Below, in pieces: positions 46,727 to 55,670 of a DNA stretch of 64,000 nucleotides (the first letter of the stretch is position 1; each line of letters begins with the position of its first letter). A program made the position numbers and the translations under genes. The stretch covers positions 62,001 through 126,000 of the forward strand of contig NZ_JAIQYZ010000002.1 of NCBI RefSeq assembly GCF_020164495.1. The letters are read 5' to 3'. The notes under the pieces are model-generated. The model made no database searches. It saw only the letters and a list, made by a program, of their open reading frames with translations, and was not told the origin of the DNA. Source of the stretch: Psychroflexus lacisalsi. Its GTDB lineage: Bacteria > Bacteroidota > Bacteroidia > Flavobacteriales > Flavobacteriaceae.

Positions 46727-48489
46727 TAATTAGGGTTTGCTGATTTTCTAAGATAATTATTTTAAGTTATTGTATTACAGATATTTAAGCGTTAAAAACA
46801 CTCCGTATTTTTTTTATAACTGCACTATTTGTTGTAAATTACTGTATAAATCCTTGCAGTTATGATACAATATACCCCAGCAAATCAACTTACTTTGGAT
46901 GGCTTTTCGCATCCTTTTGATCGAGAATTATCTTCTGATAATCGTTGGGTAAAACTGTCAGTTCTTGTTCCATGGGACGCACTGGCACAGATCTATTCAA
47001 AGAGTCTCCACGCAAATTCGGGACGTAAAAGTATTGACGTAAGAATGGTAATAGCCGCAATCATCGTAAAGCACAAATTAGGACTAGATGATAGAGGTTG
47101 TGTTGAGATGATTAGTGAAAATATCTATTTGCAATATTTTTGTGGGTTAAAAAGTTTTCAAACTCAAATACCTTTTCATCCTACAGTCTTTGTAGATATA
47201 CGTAAACGTATGGGGTCGAGCAGTTTTGATTCTTGGAATGTTTTAATCATGGAGAAAGCAGATCAATTAAAGCCCACAAAGCATAAGATGATTTACAATA
47301 ATAACGATAAGGATAATAATCCTAACGAGCCCTGTTGCAGTTCTAACAATAAGGGTAAGCTAAAAATTGATGCCTCGGTAGCTAATCAAAAAATAGTATT
47401 CCCTACTGATGCAGGACTGCTTAATACAGCAAGAAAAGAAAGTGAGCGTATGATAGACTTGCTTTGTAAAAAAGTAGCAACAGGCATTAAACCTAGAGAT
47501 TATCGTAGAATAGCTAGAACAGAATACCTCGTTTTTTCTAAAAAACGAAGGAAGTCTAAAAAAGTAATCCGTAAATTTATAAGAAAGCAAATCAGCTATT
47601 TAAAACGTAATTTAGGTTATATAGAAAATTTGCTTAACCAAATTCAAGAACAAAGAGAGCAACCACAAAAGCTAGGAATGTTTGTAGATTTGGAAAACAA
47701 ATACCCCTTTAGATTCCCATTGTCTGATAGAGACCAGAAATTATATTGGGTAATTCAGCATCTTTATGAGCAACAAGTCTATATGTATGAAAACAAAATT
47801 CATAGTGTAAAGGATAGAATAGTTAATATTTACCAGCCTTATGTGCGTCCTATCCCAAGAGGAAAGGATAAAGCAGCCACAGAATTTGGCGCAAAGATAA
47901 GTGCAAGTGTTGTAGAAGGAATGAGTCGAGTAGAACACATTAACTGGAATCAATTCAATGAATCTACAGACTTAATACTGCAAGTAGAAGCTTATAAGAC
48001 TGTTCATAATCGCTATCCAGAATTAGTGCTGGCAGATCAAATATATCTTAATCGAAAAAACAGGAAATGGCTCAAGGAAAAGGGAATACGTAGTGTTGGA
48101 AAGCCACTAGGAAGACCTCCCAAAGTAGAGCTCAGCGCCTATCAAAAAAGGAAACTCAAGAAGGAGCGCAAGGAAAGGAATCACATTGAAGCTAAATTTG
48201 GACAAGGAAAAAACGCCTACGGTCTAGCAAGCATAAAAGCAAAAAGGAGCGACACTTCACAGAGTTGGATTGGAGCAATATTCTTTGTGATGAACCTTAT
48301 AACATTAACAAAAATAGCCGAGAAATATGCTATTTTTTGTGCCTTTTTCAAAATGAGACTTATTCAATGGGATAAACTCTTTCGTAAAACAAATTACAAC
48401 ATATATCTAATCAAAAATAGCCAACCAAAACATACAAATCAACAGTATCAATATGTATACTAATTTTGAAAATCAGCAAGCCCTAATTA
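46727..48489 (+). mobile_element. Complete IS5/IS1182-type insertion sequence
   Basis: A 1763-bp element bounded by 22-bp terminal inverted repeats at 46727-46748 and 48468-48489, identical but for one base (outer part TAATTAGGG, inner part TTGCTGATTTTC). It carries one transposase gene. The repeats begin with the palindrome TAATTA at both ends, so these six bases may be either the tip of the element or a target-site duplication. It interrupts the PorV-like remnant between a GTG (Val) and an AGA (Arg) codon. Confidence 0.9.
46862..48463 (+). CDS. Transposase, IS5/IS1182 superfamily (DUF772 plus DDE domain)
   Basis: A 533-residue transposase that looks intact. The N-terminal DUF772-type domain covers about residues 25-130 (VLVPWDALAQIYSKSL, RMVIAAIIVKHKLGLDDRG, YLQYFCGLKSFQ). 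The DDE catalytic residues are D170 (KIDASVANQ), D392 (LADQIYLNRKNRKW) and E443 (HIEAKFGQGKNAYGL). The middle is rich in Lys and Arg. It lies inside the inverted repeats at 46727 and 48489, with 113 bases to the left and four bases to the right. Confidence 0.93.
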   Translation: MIQYTPANQLTLDGFSHPFDRELSSDNRWVKLSVLVPWDALAQIYSKSLHANSGRKSIDVRMVIAAIIVKHKLGLDDRGCVEMISENIYLQYFCGLKSFQTQIPFHPTVFVDIRKRMGSSSFDSWNVLIMEKADQLKPTKHKMIYNNNDKDNNPNEPCCSSNNKGKLKIDASVANQKIVFPTDAGLLNTARKESERMIDLLCKKVATGIKPRDYRRIARTEYLVFSKKRRKSKKVIRKFIRKQISYLKRNLGYIENLLNQIQEQREQPQKLGMFVDLENKYPFRFPLSDRDQKLYWVIQHLYEQQVYMYENKIHSVKDRIVNIYQPYVRPIPRGKDKAATEFGAKISASVVEGMSRVEHINWNQFNESTDLILQVEAYKTVHNRYPELVLADQIYLNRKNRKWLKEKGIRSVGKPLGRPPKVELSAYQKRKLKKERKERNHIEAKFGQGKNAYGLASIKAKRSDTSQSWIGAIFFVMNLITLTKIAEKYAIFCAFFKMRLIQWDKLFRKTNYNIYLIKNSQPKHTNQQYQYVY

Positions 48490-48690
48490 AGAGGCGGTGT
48501 TGGTAATTTTCAAAACCTTGAATCCCTTGGTGGTGAGGGAACCAACATTGGCTTCCAACCCAATTTTGGAGTAGGATTTCGGTATAAAGGAATTCAAATT
48601 GACTACGCCCTTACTGATATTGGAGACCGAAGCCTTGCCTTATATTCCAATGTTTTTTCTTTAAAGCTAGATTGGTCCGTATTTAGATAA
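48490..48690 (+). pseudogene. PorV-like gene remnant, right part
   Basis: 67 codons from RGGVGNFQNLESLGGEGTNI to the natural ending LDWSVFR and TAA. They match the C-terminal end of the intact PorV-like protein at 33928 (RGGVGNFQNLEQLGGNGTEL ... LDWSIFR). Together with the left part it shows that a second porV-like gene once preceded the susC at 48832, in the same order as at 33928-38394. Confidence 0.88.
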
Positions 48691-48763
48691 AAGTTTAAGT
48701 CCCTGACTCACAGAGTAATAAAAGTTAAATCTTGATTTTTTTTGTAAATTTAACATTATAATT

Positions 48764-48807
48764 TTGTTAACAAAAAGCTAAACCCATAGCCGTCGCGACG
48801 GCTAATT
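48764..48807 (+). promoter_or_regulatory. Altered promoter and palindrome of susC copy 3
   Basis: TTGTTAA (48764-48770), then TAGCCGTC at the -7 position (48787-48794, lacking TTTG) and GGCTAATT (48800-48807). The start-to-start distances of 23 and 13 bases equal those at the other two susC genes. The -7 region forms a perfect 18-bp palindrome, TAGCCGTCGCGACGGCTA (48787-48804). An alternative -7 box TAATTTTG (48759-48766) lies upstream without a well-spaced TTG. Confidence 0.5.
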
Positions 48808-48831
48808 CTAACAAACAAAAATTATTAACAA

Positions 48832-51800
48832 ATGAAACAAAATGTAAATTGGATCTTCTTATTCCTTTTCGCTTTAATCTCTCATGTGGGTTTTGCGCAA
48901 AGTCAAGAAGTAACAGGAACTGTTGTAGACAACAGTGGTTTACCCTTACCGGGAGTAAACGTAATAGAAGATGGAACTAGTAATGGTACTCAAACCGATT
49001 TTGATGGAAATTTCTCTATCGAAGTGGGACAAGAGGCCGTTCTGGTGTTTTCTTATTTAGGAATGAAAGAACAGAAAGTGACTGTAGGTAGTCAATCTTC
49101 TATTGAAGTAACATTAAAGGATGATACCGGTCAACTCGATGAGGTGGTTATAACTGCTTTAGGCATCAAAAGAGAGAAAAAATCTTTGGGTTATGCGACT
49201 CAAGAACTCGATGGAGATGAAGTATCTGATGTAGCGACACAAAATTTCACAAATGCTCTATCCGGAAAAGTCGCTGGACTTCAAGTAAAATCATCTGGAA
49301 CCATGGGTGGTTCAACAAATGTTGTCATAAGAGGGAGTGCTTCTTTAACAGGAAATAATCAAGCTTTATTTATTATTGATGGGACTCCTATTATAAACCA
49401 AAATTCTAATACTGCTGGACAGACAAGAGGGCGAGGAGGTTATGATTATGGTAATGCAGCATCTGATATCAATCCTGATGACATCAAGTCGATTAATGTT
49501 TTACGTGGTGCAGCTGCATCAGCTCTATATGGAGAACGTGCTGCAAATGGTGTTATAATTATTGAAACCAAAAAGGGATCAAAAAATAAAGGTCTTGGAG
49601 TAAGTATAAGATCTTCTGTTATGTTTTCAAATGCTGACAAAAGTACATTACCAAAATATCAACAAAAATATGGCGCAGGTTATGGTCCATATTATCAATC
49701 TGATGATGGCTATTTCAATTTGAGTGATATCAACGGTGATGGTGTTTTAGATGAAACAACCCCTTTCACAGAAGACGCCTCTTTTGGTGCAGCATTTGAC
49801 CCAGATCGAATGATCTACCAATGGAATTCATTATATCCAGGATTGGATACTTACCAGCAAGCTTCGCCATGGGTAGCTGCAGAAAAGACTCCAAATGACA
49901 TATGGGAAACAGGTTACACTATGATTAATTCTGTCTCCTTAGATGGGGGAACTGATAAAAGTACTTACAGAGTCGGTTTTACTAACCTAGATCAAGAAGG
50001 TAGCCTTCCAAATAGTAGTATTAAGAGAAACAATATTAAATTTTCTGGGTCTCATGATTTATCAGACAAGCTAAGGGTAGCTTCTAATGTTAATTTCATT
50101 AAAACTGATGGTAAAGGTAGATATGGAACAGGTTATGATGGTTTGAATCTCATGCAATCCTTTAGACAATGGAATCAAACTAATGTTGACCTTTATGAGC
50201 AACGTGATGCCTATTTTCAAACAGGAAGAAATATAACCTGGAATCCTAATGGACCTGATAATTTAACACCTATATATTTTGATAACCCATACTTTACAAG
50301 ATATGAAAATTATCAGACCGATACTCGTAATCGTTATTTTGGTAACATCAATTTAAATTATCAAATCAATGATGTATTTAGTGTATTAGGTCGTTTTACC
50401 TTCGATACTTATAGCGAATTACAAGAAGAGCGTAAAAATGTAGGATCAGTTGGTGTATCTAGTTACTCGAGGTTTGACAACAGAGTTGCTGAATATAATT
50501 ACGATTTAATATTAAATTTCAATAAAGATTTAAATGATGATTTAAATCTTGACGGTAATATTGGTTTCAACCTTAGAAGAAACGAACAAACTTTTATAAG
50601 AGCAGAGACAAACGGGGGACTATTTGAAACTAGTCTTTATGCTTTGAGCAATAGTAAAAATCCATTGGAGCCGCCAGTTGAATATGAAGCAGACCAAATG
50701 GTTGATGGTGTGTTTGCTAGAACAAGTTTAGGTTACAAAGACACTTACTATTTGGAAGCCACTATGAGGAGAGATCGTTCATCTACGCTCCCAAAGGCAG
50801 ATAATACATATTTTTATCCTTCGATCTCAACCAGTATTTTACTCTCAAACATAATAGAAAGAGATTGGTTAAGCTTTGCTAAATTCAGAGCTAAATATGC
50901 TCAAGTAGGTAGCGCGACACAGCCATTTAATGTTTTTAATACCTATAACATGACAACGCCTTATGATGGCCAAGGGATCGCTAGTAATAATGATGCTTTG
51001 TTCAATCGTGAGTTAAAATCTGAAACTTCAAAATCTTATGAAGTTGGTCTAGAAGCAAGCTTTCTAGATAATAGGCTTAATTTAGATTTCTCTTACTATA
51101 GAACAAGAACAGAAGATCAAATTACACCGGTTCCTGTATCTAATGCAACTGGGTATTTAAGGAAATTACTCAACGCTGGAGAAATAGAAAATAAAGGTAT
51201 TGAGGTTTTACTTAGCGCAACACCTTTGGAGCTAGATGCCTTTAGTTGGAATGTTAGTGTAAACTGGTCTAGAAACAGAAATGAAGTAATAAGTCTAACA
51301 GATGGTATAGACAACCTTGAGCTAGCAAGCCTTCAAGGAGGTATATCTATAAATGCTGCACCAGGCGAACCATATGGGGCTATAAGAGGATCTGATTATG
51401 TATATGATGCTAGTGGTAGTAAAACTGTTAATAGCAGTGGTTATTACGAAACAACGTCATCAAATAATAATATAATTGGAAACATACAGCCAGACTGGAA
51501 TGCAGGTATTACTAACACTTTTACTTACAAGAATTTCAGATTTAGCTTTTTGATCGATATACAAGAGGGTGGAGATATTTTCTCTCTCGATACTTGGTAC
51601 GGTTTTGCCACTGGTGTTTATGATAGAACAGCAGGTATAAATGATTTAGGCAACGAGATGAGAGCCCCTTTAACAGGTGGCGCCGATAGCGGTGGTATAA
51701 TTTTACCAGGTGTTAATGCTGATGGTTCTCAAAACCAAACAAGAGTTCCGTTCGACACCTATGCAAATCCTTACGGTTATGCTCGTGACGCTAATAAAGG

Positions 51801-52056
51801 GCATGTTTATGATGCATCCTACGTTAAATTGAGAGAATTGAACTTAACTTATAATTTTGGTGATAAAGTTTTAGAAAAATTACCATTTAATGGTGCTTCG
51901 CTTTCAATTATTGGTAGAAACTTATGGATAATTAATAAGAACCTGCCGTATTCAGATCCAGAAGCTGGATTAAGCTCTGGAAACATCCAAGGTTACCAAT
52001 CTGGAGCTTACCCAGCTATGCAGCAGTATGGCCTGAATCTTAAGTTTAATTTTTAA
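48832..52056 (+). CDS. SusC/RagA-family TonB-dependent outer membrane transporter (copy 3, paralog of copy 1)
   Basis: A 1074-residue transporter with exactly the same length and domain order as the one at 35170, and most residues identical by eye, including the DINGDGVLD calcium-like loop at 299-307 and the final LNLKFNF. The DNA differs at many third codon positions, so the duplication is not recent and both copies appear to be under selection for protein sequence. Differences cluster in the regulatory domain and in parts of the barrel (for example around residues 600 and 710-725). The SusD partner follows after 11 bases. Confidence 0.95.
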   Translation: MKQNVNWIFLFLFALISHVGFAQSQEVTGTVVDNSGLPLPGVNVIEDGTSNGTQTDFDGNFSIEVGQEAVLVFSYLGMKEQKVTVGSQSSIEVTLKDDTGQLDEVVITALGIKREKKSLGYATQELDGDEVSDVATQNFTNALSGKVAGLQVKSSGTMGGSTNVVIRGSASLTGNNQALFIIDGTPIINQNSNTAGQTRGRGGYDYGNAASDINPDDIKSINVLRGAAASALYGERAANGVIIIETKKGSKNKGLGVSIRSSVMFSNADKSTLPKYQQKYGAGYGPYYQSDDGYFNLSDINGDGVLDETTPFTEDASFGAAFDPDRMIYQWNSLYPGLDTYQQASPWVAAEKTPNDIWETGYTMINSVSLDGGTDKSTYRVGFTNLDQEGSLPNSSIKRNNIKFSGSHDLSDKLRVASNVNFIKTDGKGRYGTGYDGLNLMQSFRQWNQTNVDLYEQRDAYFQTGRNITWNPNGPDNLTPIYFDNPYFTRYENYQTDTRNRYFGNINLNYQINDVFSVLGRFTFDTYSELQEERKNVGSVGVSSYSRFDNRVAEYNYDLILNFNKDLNDDLNLDGNIGFNLRRNEQTFIRAETNGGLFETSLYALSNSKNPLEPPVEYEADQMVDGVFARTSLGYKDTYYLEATMRRDRSSTLPKADNTYFYPSISTSILLSNIIERDWLSFAKFRAKYAQVGSATQPFNVFNTYNMTTPYDGQGIASNNDALFNRELKSETSKSYEVGLEASFLDNRLNLDFSYYRTRTEDQITPVPVSNATGYLRKLLNAGEIENKGIEVLLSATPLELDAFSWNVSVNWSRNRNEVISLTDGIDNLELASLQGGISINAAPGEPYGAIRGSDYVYDASGSKTVNSSGYYETTSSNNNIIGNIQPDWNAGITNTFTYKNFRFSFLIDIQEGGDIFSLDTWYGFATGVYDRTAGINDLGNEMRAPLTGGADSGGIILPGVNADGSQNQTRVPFDTYANPYGYARDANKGHVYDASYVKLRELNLTYNFGDKVLEKLPFNGASLSIIGRNLWIINKNLPYSDPEAGLSSGNIQGYQSGAYPAMQQYGLNLKFNF

Positions 52057-52067
52057 ACAAAAACAAA

Positions 52068-53510
52068 ATGAAAAAATATTTTTTAACTTTTATAATAGCC
52101 TGTCTCTTCATCTCATGTGCAGATGATGATAAATATGAGAGGCTAAATCAAGACCCTAAAAACCCAACAGAGGTTTCAGAAGATTTTTTGTTCACATCTG
52201 CTACGGTAAGTTTAGGGGACTTTATGGCTAGTCCAAATGTAAATATTAATGTATTTAGATTTATAAGTCAATATCTAACGGCTACAACTTATGTTGATGA
52301 GCCAAATTATGCTTTGACTAATCGTAACGTTCCACAGTCTCAATGGTCTGAATTGTATCGTGATGTTTTACTGGACTTAGAAGATGCCAAATCAAATGTA
52401 AATGAAAATGAATTACTTACACAACCTGATAAAGATGCTCGGTTAGGTCAAATTGAAGTATTACAAGTATACACATGGCAAGTTTTAGTGGATACTTTTG
52501 GTGATATCCCATATACTGAAGCATTACAAGGTGAAGCTGATAATTTTTTACCTGTTTATGATGATGCAGAAACCATTTATGTAAATCTTATAGAAAGACT
52601 TCAAAATGCAAGAACGTTATTAAGCTCAGGAAAAGGCTTCGCAGGAGCAGATGTCATATATGGTGGAGACATGAGTAAGTGGAGTAAATTCAATAACTCA
52701 TTACAGTTAAGGTTAGCAATGAGAATTTCTGATAGTAATTCTAGTTTATCTCAAAGTGCCGCTGAAGATGCAGCTAGCAATGGTGTCTTTACTGGAAATC
52801 AAGATAATGCCATTATTGTCTATCAAAGCTCACCCCCTAATACTAATCCATTATGGGAAGACTTAGTACAAAGTGGTCGTTCTGACTATGTTGCAGCCAA
52901 TACAATCGTTGATATAATGAACGATTTGGATGATCCAAGACGTATGTATTATTTTGATGAAAATCTTGGAGATGGTGTTTATGAAGGCGGTATCTATGGA
53001 TCTCAAAATCCTTATAATAGTTCAACTCATATGGTGGAAAGCTTTCTAGACCCAGCACACCCAGGAATTTTATTGGATTTTGCAGAGGTTTCATTTCATT
53101 TAGCAACTGCAACTTCCACAGATCTTAATTATGATGTATTTGGGAATGCTTCAACTCATTATGAAAACGGTATAACAGCTTCTATGAATTACGCTGGTAT
53201 TGATGATCAAGATGCAATAGATGACTATTTGAATCGACCAGATGTTTTTTATGATTCTGCAAATTCTAATGCTTTGATAGGAACTCAATTCTGGATAGCT
53301 ATGTATGATAATCCTATAGAAGGATGGTCTGTTTGGAGAAAATATGATGAGCCAACTCTCAACCTTCCAGGGTCAACTGGAAATCCAGTACCATTAAGAT
53401 ATACTTATCCTATTAATGAACAAAACTTGAATGAAGCAAATTATAATGCAGCTTCTCAAGCAATAGGTGGTGATTCTCAACAAACTAGATTATTCTGGGA
53501 TGTGAATTAA
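52068..53510 (+). CDS. SusD/RagB-family nutrient-binding lipoprotein (copy 3, paralog of copy 1)
   Basis: A 480-residue lipoprotein with lipobox FISC (Cys 17) followed by ADDDKYE, similar to the export signal of its paralog at 38405. The QVLVDTFGDIPYTEAL and KWSKFNNSLQLRLAMRIS motifs are shared. It is three residues longer than the paralog, through small insertions. It pairs with the SusC 11 bases upstream. A terminator with the shared CTGCTAGA core follows. Confidence 0.94.
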   Translation: MKKYFLTFIIACLFISCADDDKYERLNQDPKNPTEVSEDFLFTSATVSLGDFMASPNVNINVFRFISQYLTATTYVDEPNYALTNRNVPQSQWSELYRDVLLDLEDAKSNVNENELLTQPDKDARLGQIEVLQVYTWQVLVDTFGDIPYTEALQGEADNFLPVYDDAETIYVNLIERLQNARTLLSSGKGFAGADVIYGGDMSKWSKFNNSLQLRLAMRISDSNSSLSQSAAEDAASNGVFTGNQDNAIIVYQSSPPNTNPLWEDLVQSGRSDYVAANTIVDIMNDLDDPRRMYYFDENLGDGVYEGGIYGSQNPYNSSTHMVESFLDPAHPGILLDFAEVSFHLATATSTDLNYDVFGNASTHYENGITASMNYAGIDDQDAIDDYLNRPDVFYDSANSNALIGTQFWIAMYDNPIEGWSVWRKYDEPTLNLPGSTGNPVPLRYTYPINEQNLNEANYNAASQAIGGDSQQTRLFWDVN

Positions 53511-53535
53511 ACATTCATTTATTATACTATTTACG

Positions 53536-53567
53536 AAAGCTGCTAGAGAAATCTAGCAGCTTTTTTT
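53536..53567 (+). terminator. Terminator after susD copy 3
   Basis: A 12-bp stem AAAGCTGCTAGA / TCTAGCAGCTTT with loop GAAA and further T residues; the same core as the hairpin at 46271. Confidence 0.9.
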
Positions 53568-53579
53568 ATTGCAAAACCC

Positions 53580-53587
53580 TAACTTTG
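53580..53587 (+). promoter_or_regulatory. -7 box just ahead of the M1 peptidase gene
   Basis: TAACTTTG matches TAnnTTTG and ends four bases before the ATG at 53592, so the transcript may be leaderless. No matching TTG was found upstream, where the preceding terminator lies. Confidence 0.4.
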
Positions 53588-53591
53588 TAGA

Positions 53592-55670
53592 ATGATAAAA
53601 ATTATAGTATTCTTGCTTCTGTCCTCTTCTCTACTCTACGGGCAACAAACTGAAAAGGTTGACTTTTTAGAACTAAATGCTACAGTTACTATCGATACCA
53701 TTAATTTTGAAATAAAAGGACAAGTAGAAGTCAGTTTCAGGACCCTAAAAGATGTAGATTCTGTTTATCTAGACGCAGTCGATATGCGCATTAAACCTTC
53801 GGAATCAAATACTCTCAAAATTGTTAATACAGACGATAAAATTTGGATGACAAGTAATTTTAAAAAAGATAAAAGCTATTCGGCTACTTTTTCTTATCAG
53901 TGCGAGCCTAAACAAGCGCTTTACTTTGTGAGTTTCAACTCAACTTTGAAAGCCTATCCGTCTCAAGTCTGGACCCAAGGACAAGGCAAATACACTTCCC
54001 ACTGGTTGCCAAGTCTTGATGATATGAATGATAAGGTGATCTTTACTATTACTTACGAGGCTCCTAAGAATTATGAAGTGATTGCTAATGGCAGCCTAAA
54101 CAAGACAAGGTCTAGATTGAACCATAAATCTTGGCACTATGAAATGCAAAAACCGATGAGTAGCTACTTAGTAGGTTTTGTAATGGGAGACTTCAGGCGA
54201 ACGTCTGCAAAAAGCAAAAAAGGTGTTCCACTGCAAGTCTATCTTGAAACCAGACATCTGGATAAGATGAGTTACACTTATCAAGACCATGTCAAAATCT
54301 TTAATAGTCTAGAAAACAAAATCAATATAAATTATCCTTGGCAAAATTTCAAGCAAGTCCCAGTCCGAGATTTTTTGTATGCTGGTATGGAGAATACAAC
54401 ACTCAATACCTTTTCTGAAGAATTTGTCGTGGATAGTATTGGAGCAAATGACAGGAGTTTTGTAAACGTCCAAGCGCACGAATTGGCTCACCAGTGGTTT
54501 GGTAATTCGGTGACCGAGGCTTCATCTAGACACCATTGGCTTCACGAAGGCTTTGCCACCTATTATGCCTTGGAGGTAGAAAAGGAAGTGTTTGGGGAGG
54601 AGTATTATTATTTTAAACTTTTTAAAACCGCAGAAGAACTTAAAGCTAAAAGTGATTCTGGACAAGGACAAGTACTCGTAAGCCCTGGAGGAAGCTCTTT
54701 AACTTACTACGAAAAAGGAGCTTGGGCGCTTATTATTCTAAAAAACACTGTTGGTGAGGCTGTGTTTCAAAAAGCTATTGAAAGTTATTTAAATAAATAT
54801 GCTTATAAGAACGTCACCACAGAAGATTTTATGACTGAGGTTGAGTTTCATTACGGTCAACCTCTCACTAATTTTAAAGAGCTATGGCTTAACCAAAAAG
54901 CATTTCAGTCTAAAGAAACCTTATTGTTTTTAAAGAAGCAGGAGTTTATTCAAAACTACTTAAAATTGGCTGCTTTTAGAGAAACCCGACTGAGTCTTAA
55001 AACAGATAGAATTAGTAACGCTCTTGATTTCCCTGTGAATGATTACTTAGGACAGGAAGCTGTACATCAGCTTAATGGTGGAGACTTTGACCTCTCGATT
55101 CCACTCTATAAAAAGGCGTTTGAAACCAATAATCTATATGTTAGGCAGGCCATTGCGAATTCTTTGACTTCTATTCCCAAGGAACTCAAGGCAGACTACG
55201 AAAGCCTGCTTAAGGACGATTCATATACCACTGTCGAAAAAGCATTATTTAACCTTTGGAGAGCCTTCCCTGAAGATAGGCATACCTATTTGGAGGCCAC
55301 GGAAGCTTCTGTTGGTTTTCAAAATAAAAATATAAAACTCCTTTGGCTCACTCTCAACTTAGCTACACCAGATTATCAGCCTGATAAAAAGCCTTCGGTT
55401 TATGGTGAGTTAAGCAAGCATACCCAACCAGGCTACCCGTACCAAGTGAGAGAGAATGCTTTTGGATATTTATACCAAATTGATACCTTCTCAAAAGAAA
55501 ATTATAAGGATTTAATGGAAGGTGTTTTTCATCCTGTGTGGCAATTCAAAAAATTTTGCAGAGAACTTCTGGATACCTTGATGAATTCTGAAAAGCATTC
55601 TAAAGCCCTAAATAAACTAGCTCAAGATTTTAGTATTCGAGAAAAGACTTTTTTCAACACTAGGTATTAA
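53592..55670 (+). CDS. M1 family metallopeptidase (aminopeptidase N-like)
   Basis: A 692-residue secreted zinc aminopeptidase. After a short signal peptide (to about residue 17, LLYGQ) comes the N-terminal beta domain, then AGMENTT (the GAMEN-type substrate loop) and the zinc site HELAH (H296, E297, H300) with the third ligand E319 in HEGFATYY. The C-terminal part (from about 440) is helical. It releases N-terminal amino acids from peptides, probably in the periplasm. It lies right after the third SusCD pair but behind a terminator, so a joint role in peptide use is only a possibility. Confidence 0.93.
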   Translation: MIKIIVFLLLSSSLLYGQQTEKVDFLELNATVTIDTINFEIKGQVEVSFRTLKDVDSVYLDAVDMRIKPSESNTLKIVNTDDKIWMTSNFKKDKSYSATFSYQCEPKQALYFVSFNSTLKAYPSQVWTQGQGKYTSHWLPSLDDMNDKVIFTITYEAPKNYEVIANGSLNKTRSRLNHKSWHYEMQKPMSSYLVGFVMGDFRRTSAKSKKGVPLQVYLETRHLDKMSYTYQDHVKIFNSLENKININYPWQNFKQVPVRDFLYAGMENTTLNTFSEEFVVDSIGANDRSFVNVQAHELAHQWFGNSVTEASSRHHWLHEGFATYYALEVEKEVFGEEYYYFKLFKTAEELKAKSDSGQGQVLVSPGGSSLTYYEKGAWALIILKNTVGEAVFQKAIESYLNKYAYKNVTTEDFMTEVEFHYGQPLTNFKELWLNQKAFQSKETLLFLKKQEFIQNYLKLAAFRETRLSLKTDRISNALDFPVNDYLGQEAVHQLNGGDFDLSIPLYKKAFETNNLYVRQAIANSLTSIPKELKADYESLLKDDSYTTVEKALFNLWRAFPEDRHTYLEATEASVGFQNKNIKLLWLTLNLATPDYQPDKKPSVYGELSKHTQPGYPYQVRENAFGYLYQIDTFSKENYKDLMEGVFHPVWQFKKFCRELLDTLMNSEKHSKALNKLAQDFSIREKTFFNTRY

